NCBI GenBank assembly: GCA_016763095.1
Contig: JAESUK010000136.1
Span: 1 to 12,293 of the forward strand
Direction: 5' to 3'
Length of the DNA stretch: 12,293 bases
Origin: Alphaproteobacteria bacterium
GTDB lineage: Bacteria; Pseudomonadota; Alphaproteobacteria; Micavibrionales; Micavibrionaceae
Within the stretch, counting starts at the first letter, position 1; every line of letters starts with the position of its first letter. This document shows, one piece after another, positions 1-6,350 of this stretch. A program made the translations under genes and the position numbers. The notes below the pieces were generated by a model, which had not been told where the DNA came from, did no database searches, and saw only the letters and a list, made by a program, of their open reading frames with translations.

Positions 1-1
1 A

Positions 2-421
2 AAGATGAGTAAGTCTGATCCATCAGAGAAAAGCCGTATCAGCTTAATTGATGATGCCGACACAATCGCCAAGAAAATTCGTAAAGCCAAAACGGATTCT
101 GAGCCTCTGCCTGACACAATCGAAGGGCTAGAAAACAGACCTGATGCAAAAAATCTTGTGTCGATCTATGCTGCTCTTCAGGGCAAAACATCGAAAGATG
201 TTCTGGCAGAGGTGGCTGGCAAGCAATTCTCAGAGTTTAAGCCAATGTTGGTTGATGTCGCGGTAGAACATTTAGCACCGATTACCAAGCGTATGGCGGA
301 GCTTATGGATGATGTGTCAGAAATTGACGCGATCTTGAGGGATGGGGCGGAAAAGGCAAATGCCATCGCCGAGCCCGTCTTGAAAGAAGCTATGGATATG
401 ATGGGCTTTTTAAAACTGTAA
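2..421 (+). CDS. trpS: Tryptophan--tRNA ligase, C-terminal part (cut by left edge)
   Basis: This is the downstream end of cytoplasmic tryptophanyl-tRNA synthetase, which charges tRNA-Trp with tryptophan using ATP. The frame is open from base 2 and its first five codons read K-M-S-K-S, the class I synthetase signature loop that contacts ATP. The motif continues DPSEKSRI and then DDADTIAKKIRKAKTD, the pattern that follows KMSKS in bacterial TrpRS. The 139 codons from KMSKS to the TAA at 419-421 fit the usual C-terminal anticodon-binding helical part of a protein of roughly 330-350 aa. The Rossmann domain with the HIGH-type motif lies outside the window. The ATG at base 5 is the M of KMSKS, not a start codon. 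No clear intrinsic terminator follows. Confidence 0.94.
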   Translation, partial: KMSKSDPSEKSRISLIDDADTIAKKIRKAKTDSEPLPDTIEGLENRPDAKNLVSIYAALQGKTSKDVLAEVAGKQFSEFKPMLVDVAVEHLAPITKRMAELMDDVSEIDAILRDGAEKANAIAEPVLKEAMDMMGFLKL

Positions 422-439
422 GCTTTTAACATTTACCTT

Positions 440-470
440 TTGCAATTTATGATAAGTCAGGCATTATAGT
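440..470 (+). promoter_or_regulatory. Possible promoter just ahead of the 475 gene
   Basis: A good -10 hexamer, TATAGT (465-470), lies only four bases before the ATG at 475. TTGCAA (440-445) is a possible -35, but the 19-base spacer is long. No Shine-Dalgarno sequence precedes the ATG, so a transcript from here would be leaderless or nearly so. The gene could instead be read through from trpS. Confidence 0.35.
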
Positions 471-474
471 TAAC

Positions 475-1137
475 ATGAAAAAGACAGCACTATTTCTTTC
501 GGTTTTGAGTTTGAGTTTGACAAGTGGCGTGAGCGCTTCTCAAGCAGATTATTACGTATGGCAAGATGGCGAGACAGGCATGAGCATGTCTTACCCAGAT
601 ACATGGCGCCAAGGCAACAGCAAAGCGCCTGATGATATCTTGACACTTCTTGCCCCTAATGATGATGGCGGAGAGCCTGTGTGTCGTGTGCGCGCAAGAG
701 AAGATGGACGTTTTGAGTTCTATCCAATCGGTTATTCAGCAGCGGTACAGCAAAAAGCTTACAACGAAGAGTTTTGGAATAATTATCTCGCATCTTATGA
801 TCGCGTAATGATTCATGACTACAAAGAAACAACGGGTATTGGTCGTGGTTTCGGTAGCTCTGTTATTGCATCATACAAAACAAAGCACCCTGTTGAAGGG
901 CGTCAACGCTCAGCACTTTTGGCATCAGGTTTGTACAATGGTACTGCTTATATCTTTGAATGCTCAGCAGACACAGTTGTTTTCAACAACTGGTACGGAC
1001 GTTTTGCCTCTATTCTAAAATCTATGGACACAAGAAAAGTGACCCATGAACTTGTGCGTGGGGATAACCCAGACATGAGCGGTCACAACACTGTTGGATT
1101 TAAAGACAAAACTGAACGCTACCGTTTCAATCAGTAG
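475..1137 (+). CDS. Secreted protein of unknown function
   Basis: A 220-aa protein that I cannot assign to a named family. It starts with a typical Sec signal peptide: MKK, a hydrophobic core to about residue 18, and probable cleavage near SASQA|DYY at residues 20-24. This puts the mature protein in the periplasm or outside the cell. The segment after cleavage (YVWQDGETGMSMSYPDTWRQ) resembles the opening strand pattern of PsbP/Mog1-like folds, in which a short beta-hairpin is followed by 'YP.W'. This is inference from pattern only. There are two Cys in the mature part, near residues 69 and 162, which could form a disulfide. The gene lies 53 bases after trpS and 61 bases before nfu. Its ATG lacks a Shine-Dalgarno sequence but has a -10-like box immediately upstream. 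Confidence 0.8.
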   Translation: MKKTALFLSVLSLSLTSGVSASQADYYVWQDGETGMSMSYPDTWRQGNSKAPDDILTLLAPNDDGGEPVCRVRAREDGRFEFYPIGYSAAVQQKAYNEEFWNNYLASYDRVMIHDYKETTGIGRGFGSSVIASYKTKHPVEGRQRSALLASGLYNGTAYIFECSADTVVFNNWYGRFASILKSMDTRKVTHELVRGDNPDMSGHNTVGFKDKTERYRFNQ

Positions 1138-1144
1138 CTTGATT

Positions 1145-1196
1145 TTTAGCCGTTTTCCTATAGTTTCATGCGTGAATAACAATAGAAACGGCTAAA
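1145..1196. promoter_or_regulatory. Perfect 11-bp inverted repeat ahead of nfu
   Basis: TTTAGCCGTTT (1145-1155) is matched exactly by its reverse complement AAACGGCTAAA (1186-1196), with 30 bases between the arms. The right arm ends two bases before the nfu ATG. In RNA the hairpin would cover the ribosome-binding region. In DNA the arms could be a split operator. No T-tract follows, so it is not an ordinary intrinsic terminator. Confidence 0.5.
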
Positions 1197-1198
1197 CA

Positions 1199-1756
1199 AT
1201 GTTTATACAAACCGAACAGACTCCTAATCCTGCAAGTCTTAAATTCTTGCCTGGTTCTCCATTGCTTGAAGGGCGTAAGGCCGAATTTACAAGTATGGAA
1301 GAGGCAGAGCGTTACTCTCCTTTGGCGGAGCGTCTGTTGCGCATTGATGGCGTCACTGAGATCTTTATTGCGGATGACTTTGTGACTGTGACCAAAGCAG
1401 AGAGCTCTGATTGGGATCAATTAAAAGCCCTTGTTATGACCTCGCTTATGCAACATTTAACATTTGTTGAGCCAATCGTGCATGAAGAGTTTTTCAAAGG
1501 TGAAAAAGAAGCACCTATTTATCATGATGAAATCACAAAACAAATCGTAGCGCTTTTGGACGAGCGTGTGCGTCCAGCTGTGGCACAAGATGGTGGAGAT
1601 ATAGAATTTGATAGCTTTACCGATGGCGTGCTTTACCTGCGTATGCGCGGTGCATGTGCGGGCTGTCCAAGTTCGTCCATGACGCTAAAGGCAGGGATAG
1701 AGAATATGATGAAACATTATATTCCTGAGGTTCAATCCGTAGAAGCCGTCAGCTAA
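1199..1756 (+). CDS. nfu: Nfu-type iron-sulfur cluster scaffold/carrier (NifU family)
   Basis: A 185-aa protein that carries [4Fe-4S] clusters and delivers them to client enzymes in the cytoplasm. Residues 1-90 form the Nfu_N domain, with the characteristic MFIQTEQTPNPASLKFLPG opening. Residues 110-180 form the NifU C-terminal domain, in which GACAGCPSSS supplies the cluster-ligating CxxC pair (Cys153, Cys156). The two-domain layout is the one typical of alphaproteobacteria and of mitochondrial NFU1, unlike Escherichia coli NfuA with its degenerate A-type domain. The start matches the conserved N-terminus. Only a weak ribosome-binding site is present, and the site lies next to an inverted repeat. 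The TAA stop shares its last base with the tsaB ATG, so the two are translationally coupled. Confidence 0.95.
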   Translation: MFIQTEQTPNPASLKFLPGSPLLEGRKAEFTSMEEAERYSPLAERLLRIDGVTEIFIADDFVTVTKAESSDWDQLKALVMTSLMQHLTFVEPIVHEEFFKGEKEAPIYHDEITKQIVALLDERVRPAVAQDGGDIEFDSFTDGVLYLRMRGACAGCPSSSMTLKAGIENMMKHYIPEVQSVEAVS

Positions 1757-2403
1757 TGAACAAGATACTTGCCATTGATACAGCTCTCGAAGCCTGTGCC
1801 GTTTCTGTTACAAACGGGGATCAATGCCACACAATCTATGAACCTATGGGACGTGGACAGACCGAGCGGATCATTCCTATGGTTCTAGAAGCTTGTGAGG
1901 CTGTAAGCGTGCATCTAAGCGATATCGAGGCAGTATGTGTGACGCGCGGACCTGGAAGCTTTACAGGCGTGCGTGTGGGGCTTTCTGTGGCGCGAACCTT
2001 GGCAAGTATTCGGGGTATCCCTCTTTATGGCTTAACAACGTTTGAATCAATCATGCCTTTTATGTCAGAAGCCTCACAAAATTACGGCATCGTATTGGAA
2101 AGCAAGCGCGACGATGTGTATTTCCAAATGGTTGTAAACGGTGAAGCTCAAACGCCATACCTGATAACATGCGCAGATATACCCGCTGAATTGACACTGA
2201 TCGGAAATGTAGAGGCATTGAAAGATCGCCTTACACCATTTGATCTAAAAGATATTACCGAAAAAATGATTGATCTGCTACGTGCAGGGAATATTAAAGC
2301 AGGGGGTGAAAAACCGTTTTACCTGCGCGATGCAGATATATCTAAATCAAAAAAGACCTATCGTACGCTTTCACAAGAAGTCTTAACGGACATTGAAAGC
2401 TAA
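1756..2403 (+). CDS. tsaB: tRNA N6-threonylcarbamoyladenosine biosynthesis protein TsaB
   Basis: TsaB is the non-catalytic partner of TsaD. With TsaE they transfer the threonylcarbamoyl group to A37 of ANN-decoding tRNAs. The protein has 215 aa, close to the family's usual 220-230. It shows the ASKHA-fold opening MNKILAIDTALEACAVSV and the diagnostic RGPGSFTGVRVGLSVAR at residues 64-80. Alphaproteobacteria commonly follow nfu-tsaB with rimI; here no rimI is present and a gene on the opposite strand converges at once. Translation starts in the TAATG overlap with nfu. Confidence 0.94.
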   Translation: MNKILAIDTALEACAVSVTNGDQCHTIYEPMGRGQTERIIPMVLEACEAVSVHLSDIEAVCVTRGPGSFTGVRVGLSVARTLASIRGIPLYGLTTFESIMPFMSEASQNYGIVLESKRDDVYFQMVVNGEAQTPYLITCADIPAELTLIGNVEALKDRLTPFDLKDITEKMIDLLRAGNIKAGGEKPFYLRDADISKSKKTYRTLSQEVLTDIES

Positions 2404-2406
2404 GGT

Positions 2407-2898
2407 TTATATACTGGCTACAGGCGTAGCATTTTCGCGCGTAAGCGCTACATTATAATTTTTCAGCATGATTTGATAATCCACACTAAAAGAGTGAATG
2501 ATTTGAATCGTTGCTGTACTTTCAAGATTCGTAGATTTAACCATATCTTCCATGGACATGTTGGGCGAAGTTAAGTCGGCTTTCCACGCCATGCGTTTTC
2601 CTGAAAAGCCAGCAATAACGGCGTCACGTGGGTTTTTGTTTTGGTCAGGTTGAAGGTCAAGACCGATCGACATCCCACTTTCCTTGAGCTTTTCAACAAC
2701 ATTTTTAATGGTTGTTCGTAGGGTTTCATCATTACTGTAAACGACAACTTTGCGCGGAGCGGCCATCATGCGCGCAATCTTGCTAGACTCTGGCTCATAC
2801 AGCAAAGTCAAAAAGTTGGCGTTGGGCTGTTCTGCTATGGCAGATCCCGTGAAATTAAGTGCAAGAGATGTAAGAATACCTTTTGTAAGTTTATTCAT
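2407..2898 (-). CDS. Small secreted protein of unknown function
   Basis: A 163-aa protein that I do not recognise. It begins with a signal peptide (MNKLTKG, hydrophobic stretch, probable cleavage at SAIA|EQ near residue 22). The mature part has no cysteine and no obvious membrane segment. It alternates predicted strands and helices, with a KVVVYSNDETLRTTIKNVVE segment at residues 50-69 that looks like a beta-alpha unit. A possible promoter lies upstream on the minus strand (TTGCTT, then TTTTAA about 17 bases on), and AGG about nine bases before the ATG could act as ribosome-binding site. It converges on tsaB with three bases between the stop codons and no visible terminator, so the two transcripts should overlap. 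It is probably a real gene because of its length and signal peptide. Confidence 0.72.
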   Translation of the reverse strand: MNKLTKGILTSLALNFTGSAIAEQPNANFLTLLYEPESSKIARMMAAPRKVVVYSNDETLRTTIKNVVEKLKESGMSIGLDLQPDQNKNPRDAVIAGFSGKRMAWKADLTSPNMSMEDMVKSTNLESTATIQIIHSFSVDYQIMLKNYNVALTRENATPVASI

Positions 2899-3004
2899 GT
2901 CATATTGCCTGTCTATTAAAAACCAAGTTTATTGACATAAGCAAATAACCACAAGAGAGTCAATTTTTTTCTGGTGAAGGGTTTATCACTAATTAAGGGA
3001 AAAA

Positions 3005-3079
3005 TGGTGGGCACGGTAGGGATTGAACCTACGACCCCTTCGATGTCACCGAAGTGCTCTCCCACTGAGCTACGTGCCC
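3005..3079 (-). tRNA. tRNA-Val, anticodon GAC
   Basis: The minus strand folds into a complete cloverleaf. The acceptor stem GGGCACG (3079-3073) pairs with CGTGCCC (3015-3009). The D arm is GCTC...GAGC with GG in the loop. The anticodon stem CTTCG/CGAAG encloses GTGACAT, giving anticodon GAC after U33. The variable loop has 5 nt, and the T arm is GTAGG-TTCAATC-CCTAC. A discriminator A is followed by an encoded CCA (3007-3005). GAC reads the valine codons GUC and GUU. No clear intrinsic terminator is seen downstream on the minus strand. Confidence 0.96.
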
Positions 3080-3082
3080 AAA

Positions 3083-3160
3083 GACCCGAAAGACAGACAT
3101 AAAAGGAATCAATGTGGGGGAAGGATTCCTAGTCTATTTCGGGTCACTGTAAAAACAGTG
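3083..3160. repeat. Nested inverted repeats between cpdR and tRNA-Val
   Basis: GACCCGAAA (3083-3091) is matched by TTTCGGGTC (3137-3145). Inside it AGGAATC (3104-3110) is matched by GATTCCT (3124-3130), and AGAC (3091-3094) can pair with GTCT (3132-3135). Immediately outside, CACTGT (3145-3150) and ACAGTG (3155-3160) form a second 6-bp hairpin with a 4-base loop. On the minus strand this lies downstream of cpdR and upstream of the tRNA. It could act as terminator, processing site or 3' stabiliser for cpdR mRNA. I see no good T-tract placement that would prove termination. Confidence 0.5.
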
Positions 3161-3190
3161 CTTTATCACTACTCATTATCAAAGGCTTTT

Positions 3191-3574
3191 TCAAGGGGCT
3201 TTGTTAAGTGTTTCAGAGATTTTTTCCAACAGTTCGTTCATGTGAAAAGGTTTTGGAATAATTTGTGATCTGTTCTTGGCAGGGTTAGTGGATTCAACCG
3301 CCGCAAACCCTGTAATATAAAGGACTTTCAGGGAGAGGCAAAAGGACAGTGCCTTTTGGGTTAGCTCAACCCCATCCATATGTGGCATCACAACATCTGT
3401 GAGTAAAAGATCAAATGGTGCACCCGTGTTCTCAGTTAATGCGGTGAGGGCTTCGCGCCCATCTTCACAGGCAACAACGTCATATTCGGATTTGGAGAGC
3501 ATCAAAGATAGGAAGCTACGCATAGCATGATCATCTTCGGCAAGTAATATTCGTTTTGGGGTGATGTCTGTCAT
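3191..3574 (-). CDS. cpdR: Single-domain response regulator, CpdR type
   Basis: A 127-aa receiver domain with no output domain. All key residues are present: the acidic pair Glu14/Asp15 (AEDD), the phosphoacceptor Asp60 in LLLTDVVMPHMDG, Thr88 in YITGFAA and Lys108 in PKPFH. The sequence closely follows Caulobacter CpdR in the RILLAEDD opening, the LLLTD.VMP block, ITGFAAV and the KPFH end. In Caulobacter, unphosphorylated CpdR brings ClpXP to the cell pole and primes degradation of substrates. Phosphorylation via the CckA-ChpT relay blocks this. That role is family knowledge, not shown here. The gene stands alone, divergent from the 3670 gene, with AAAAGA as a weak ribosome-binding site. Confidence 0.9.
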   Translation of the reverse strand: MTDITPKRILLAEDDHAMRSFLSLMLSKSEYDVVACEDGREALTALTENTGAPFDLLLTDVVMPHMDGVELTQKALSFCLSLKVLYITGFAAVESTNPAKNRSQIIPKPFHMNELLEKISETLNKAP

Positions 3575-3669
3575 AGTCTTTTGTCGATGGTTGCTTTAGA
3601 ATAGGGTGTTTCATGTTTTCGCACTCAGTGTGCATAAAAGCAACAACATATAAAAAGGTGACCGATTCA

Positions 3670-4977
3670 ATGGGGATAAAACGAACACTAAAAGCCATTC
3701 TTATTCTTGGCGTATTAGGTGCGGGGGGCTTTGTACCTTATGACGCGCATGCTCAATCCTCGCGCCCTGAGTGTCAAATGAACCCTGAAAAGGTGATCAA
3801 ATTGGGAATGCCTGTGTTTGGTGGCTACTTGAAATGGAAACGCTCCATTGCCCAACCAGAAGATGCCTTGGGGCAAGATCGTTTAATCCGAGTGTTTGAT
3901 AACATTGATAATTTCGTCGTGATTGGCGAACATAAATCTGCCGATACCAACGCGACGTTTATTCAGGTGATACAGATGGATTACAATGGCTTGGTCTTGG
4001 GGTCTGTTCAAAAAGACTTGAAGACATTTGGACGGATTATTGATGTCATAAACCATGATGATAAAATTATCGTTTTGCTTGAAAAAATGGCGGGTGACGG
4101 CGTGCGTCATACTGAAATCAAGGTGTTCTCGGAAAAAGGCGAGGCAATCCGAAGTAAAATATTAAAGACCGATACGCATGTGATCATGCCAAGCGCAATA
4201 ACCGTGGGCACGGACGGTGCGTTGTATGTTGCAACCCAACACAAACATAAAAAGCAATTCCGCGATGTGTATTCGGTGCTGTATAAGCTGAATGATAAAA
4301 TGAAAGTAATGTGGAAGCGCTCGTTTCTTCCAAGTACACCCACGCGCATTCATGCACTTATTACGCGTGCAGATGGTGGCTTTTTGGCGGCGGGTGAAAT
4401 TGCCGTGCCGGGGGGCAGGAAAAGGCAACGCATTGGCGGTTGGTTAATGGCGTTAAGCGAACAAGGCGGGATGGAATGGCAACGTTCATACCCAAGGGGC
4501 TATAATTCACGTTTAAACTTTATCCATGAGACTAAGAATAAGTTTATCTTCACTGCGGGGACAGCCTATCCATCGGGGGATGGCAATGCCTCTGCATGGA
4601 TAATGACAAACAACGCGAACTCTAATCCTGTATGGCAACGGTATTTCAGTGGTAAATACGCCTATAAATCAATCGGGCTACAGGTAAGTGATGATGAACA
4701 AACAACCCTTGTGTTGCAAGGTACGCCTGTAAAAAATGCGGGCGCAAATCATGTGCGGTTGCTAAGCTTATCGCAATTGGGATATGTGATGAATGACCGT
4801 TCTTATATCGAAGGTGCGGGTGTCGAAGGGCATGGAATTGTGTCGTTTAAAAACCCTACGTTAGGGCGCTATATCATCGGATCTGCAGAAATGCCTTCCA
4901 CAGAAGATAATAATCATATATTAGATGGCTGGATTGCGAGCATTCATAAAGCGAGAAAGAATAATTTATGTCGGTAG
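3670..4977 (+). CDS. Secreted protein, probably a beta-propeller
   Basis: With the start at 3670 the protein has 435 aa and a clear signal peptide (MGIKRTLKAILILGVLGAGG, cleavage near AHA|QSS). AAGGTG at 3655-3660 is a good ribosome-binding site nine bases upstream. A longer frame opens at 3613, but its extra 19 residues would spoil the signal peptide. The mature part repeats a unit of about 50-60 residues ending in a 'W.R.' strand: LKWKRSI, VMWKRSF, MEWQRSY and PVWQRYF. These are separated by segments such as RADGGFLAAGEI and GGWLMALSEQGG, the look of bacterial beta-propeller repeats. No catalytic motif is seen. The 3' end overlaps rluD by 10 bases, so the two are probably co-transcribed. 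The function is unknown. Confidence 0.78.
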   Translation: MGIKRTLKAILILGVLGAGGFVPYDAHAQSSRPECQMNPEKVIKLGMPVFGGYLKWKRSIAQPEDALGQDRLIRVFDNIDNFVVIGEHKSADTNATFIQVIQMDYNGLVLGSVQKDLKTFGRIIDVINHDDKIIVLLEKMAGDGVRHTEIKVFSEKGEAIRSKILKTDTHVIMPSAITVGTDGALYVATQHKHKKQFRDVYSVLYKLNDKMKVMWKRSFLPSTPTRIHALITRADGGFLAAGEIAVPGGRKRQRIGGWLMALSEQGGMEWQRSYPRGYNSRLNFIHETKNKFIFTAGTAYPSGDGNASAWIMTNNANSNPVWQRYFSGKYAYKSIGLQVSDDEQTTLVLQGTPVKNAGANHVRLLSLSQLGYVMNDRSYIEGAGVEGHGIVSFKNPTLGRYIIGSAEMPSTEDNNHILDGWIASIHKARKNNLCR

Positions 4978-5969
4978 AAATCAGTGAAGATGGCGAATAC
5001 ACAATTAAAATCCCTACAGAAATGAAGGGGAAACGCCTTGATAAAACTTTGGCGTTATTGTGTCCTGATTTGTCTCGGTCTCGTATTAAGGGGTTGATGA
5101 CGGAAGAATGTGTCTTTATTGGCGATATGCCTTTTGATGACGCGTCTTATACCGTGTTGGGTGGTGAAACCTTTAAAATGATTGTGCCTCCACCTGTTGA
5201 TGATACGCCTCGTCCTGAAAATATTCCCCTAAGCATTGTGTATGAAGATGATCACCTATTGGTAATTGATAAGCCTGCTGGCTTGATTGTACATCCGGGG
5301 GCAGGACACCAAACGGGGACGTTGGTAAACGCACTACTTCATCACTGTAAGGACAGCCTCTCAGGTATTGGTGGCGTAAAGCGCCCCGGTATTGTGCATC
5401 GGTTGGACATGGATACAAGTGGTCTGATCATGGTCGCAAAAACTGATGTTGCGCATATCTCTCTATCTCAGCAACTCGCTGCGCGCACACTCAAAAGAAA
5501 ATATCACGCGATTGTCCTTGGTGTGCCTGTGCCACTTGCAGGTGTCGTTGATAAACCACTTGGTCGTCACCCTAAAAACCGCCTAAGACAGGCAGTTTTA
5601 AGAGAAGGCGGACGCGAAGCGATCACAAGCTATAAAGTGATTGAAGGCTTCAATGACGAATTCGCTTTGGTCGAATGTCGCTTGCAGACAGGGCGCACGC
5701 ATCAAATTCGTGTGCACATGCAAGAAAAGGGATATTTCGTGCTCGGCGACCCTCTCTACGGACCACAACGCACTGCTTTTTATGCGTGCTTTAAGCGTGG
5801 GGGCTATGACGTTGAGGTTGCGAAAAAGATCGAAGAAAACATGAAGCGCCAAGCGCTTCATGCCGTCGAGCTCTCCTTTATCCATCCTGTGACGCAAGAG
5901 GAAATGACGTTTACCTCTCCTATGGCGCAGGATATGCAAGATATTCTTGATGAATTAGCTAAAATCTAA
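4968..5969 (+). CDS. rluD: Ribosomal large subunit pseudouridine synthase RluD-type
   Basis: A 333-aa cytoplasmic enzyme that isomerises uridines in 23S rRNA to pseudouridine; E. coli RluD acts on helix 69 (U1911, U1915, U1917). Residues 20-55 form an S4 RNA-binding domain (GKRLDKTLALLCPDLSRSRI). The RluA-family catalytic domain follows. It has VIDKPAGLIVHPGAGH at 99-114, the HRLDMDTSGL motif at 144-153 with catalytic Asp147, and the LQTGRTHQIRVHM block near residue 240. S4 domain plus length place it with RluD/RluC rather than RluA; RluD is the likeliest. The ATG lies inside the preceding gene (10-base overlap), so translation is coupled. In many alphaproteobacteria rpoH follows rluD; here it does not. 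Confidence 0.92.
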   Translation: MSVEISEDGEYTIKIPTEMKGKRLDKTLALLCPDLSRSRIKGLMTEECVFIGDMPFDDASYTVLGGETFKMIVPPPVDDTPRPENIPLSIVYEDDHLLVIDKPAGLIVHPGAGHQTGTLVNALLHHCKDSLSGIGGVKRPGIVHRLDMDTSGLIMVAKTDVAHISLSQQLAARTLKRKYHAIVLGVPVPLAGVVDKPLGRHPKNRLRQAVLREGGREAITSYKVIEGFNDEFALVECRLQTGRTHQIRVHMQEKGYFVLGDPLYGPQRTAFYACFKRGGYDVEVAKKIEENMKRQALHAVELSFIHPVTQEEMTFTSPMAQDMQDILDELAKI

Positions 5970-5977
5970 GATTTTGT

Positions 5978-5995
5978 AAGTTATTGATATAACTT
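5978..5995. repeat. AT-rich hairpin just after rluD
   Basis: AAGTTAT (5978-5984), a four-base loop TGAT, then ATAACTT (5989-5995) form a perfect 7-bp stem. Outer TTTT and AAAA runs can extend it beyond a two-base internal loop. It has almost no G-C pairs and no T-tract follows, so it is at best a weak terminator or a protective 3' structure for rluD mRNA. Confidence 0.35.
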
Positions 5996-6007
5996 CTAAA
6001 ACAGGAT

Positions 6008-6036
6008 TTGCTTGTGCATATATAAAATTTTATGTA
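6008..6036 (+). promoter_or_regulatory. Possible promoter in the rluD downstream gap
   Basis: TTGCTT (6008-6013) and TATGTA (6031-6036) are 17 bases apart, which predicts a start near 6043. The region is very AT-rich, so chance matches are likely. It is listed because a strong terminator ends the same gap and no coding gene lies between. Confidence 0.35.
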
Positions 6037-6042
6037 AATTAA

Positions 6043-6311
6043 AAATATAAGGTGTTTCATACAGGACATGACAAGCGTGCCACTCAATACCCACCCAATA
6101 CCTAGGGGCAACAAATAGTCAATATCTGGGGGAGATACACCGTACTAAGTAAAAATAATAATAAGAATAAAAAGTACAAAAGTTTAAGTGAGGGAAGAGT
6201 ATAATTTCATAGTTTCGATTTTGGTTTCATGCTTCAAGTAAGCATATTTTAAGTTCCATTCAAGTACCCATAACTTCAAACCGTCCTAAAGTTTTTTAGG
6301 CGGTTTTTTTT
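6043..6311 (+). ncRNA. Candidate small RNA or long rluD 3' UTR
   Basis: This covers most of the 381-base stretch 5970-6350, which has no convincing protein gene. A possible promoter precedes it and a strong intrinsic terminator closes it. Inside, GGTGTTTC (6051-6058) can pair with GATACACC (6135-6142) with one mismatch, enclosing three CAATAYC copies (starting at 6085, 6096 and 6120) next to C-rich and G-rich tracts (CCCACCC; CTAGGGG; TCTGGGGG). ATGCTT-CAAGT-AAGCAT (6229-6245) is a further perfect hairpin, and TTCAAGTA occurs at 6233 and 6259. I do not recognise SRP RNA, tmRNA or RNase P RNA. 6S RNA is not excluded. If the promoter is false, this is simply the rluD 3' UTR. Confidence 0.35.
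6278..6311 (+). terminator. Strong intrinsic terminator
   Basis: AAACCG-T-CCTAAA (6278-6290) pairs with TTTAGG-CGGTTT (6295-6306): twelve base pairs with a single bulged T and a four-base loop GTTT. Eight T residues (6304-6311) follow. It ends transcripts coming from the left, more than 300 bases after the rluD stop, and isolates the 6351 gene. Confidence 0.9.
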
Positions 6312-6350
6312 GTATTTACAGATAACATGTTTATATGACATAACTATAAT

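Noticed and set aside
5..421. A separate 138-aa protein starting at the ATG at base 5
   Set aside because: The codon before it is AAG and the reading frame is K-M-S-K-S, the TrpRS signature; the ATG is internal to trpS.
3023..3268. Plus-strand reading frame of 81 codons
   Set aside because: It runs antisense through the tRNA-Val gene and into cpdR.
3613..3669. Longer start for the secreted propeller protein
   Set aside because: It would place 19 extra residues before a clean signal peptide, and the ATG at 3670 has the better ribosome-binding site.
6068..6118. Mini reading frame of 16 codons (MTSVPLNTHPIPRGNK) within the gap after rluD
   Set aside because: AGGA is too close to the ATG and AAGGTG too far. 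There is no run of one amino acid as in an attenuator leader peptide, so chance is the simplest explanation.
6345..6350. Perfect TATAAT as promoter of the 6351 gene
   Set aside because: It abuts the ATG, so transcription would start inside the gene, downstream of the only plausible start codon; no -35 is found at the right distance.
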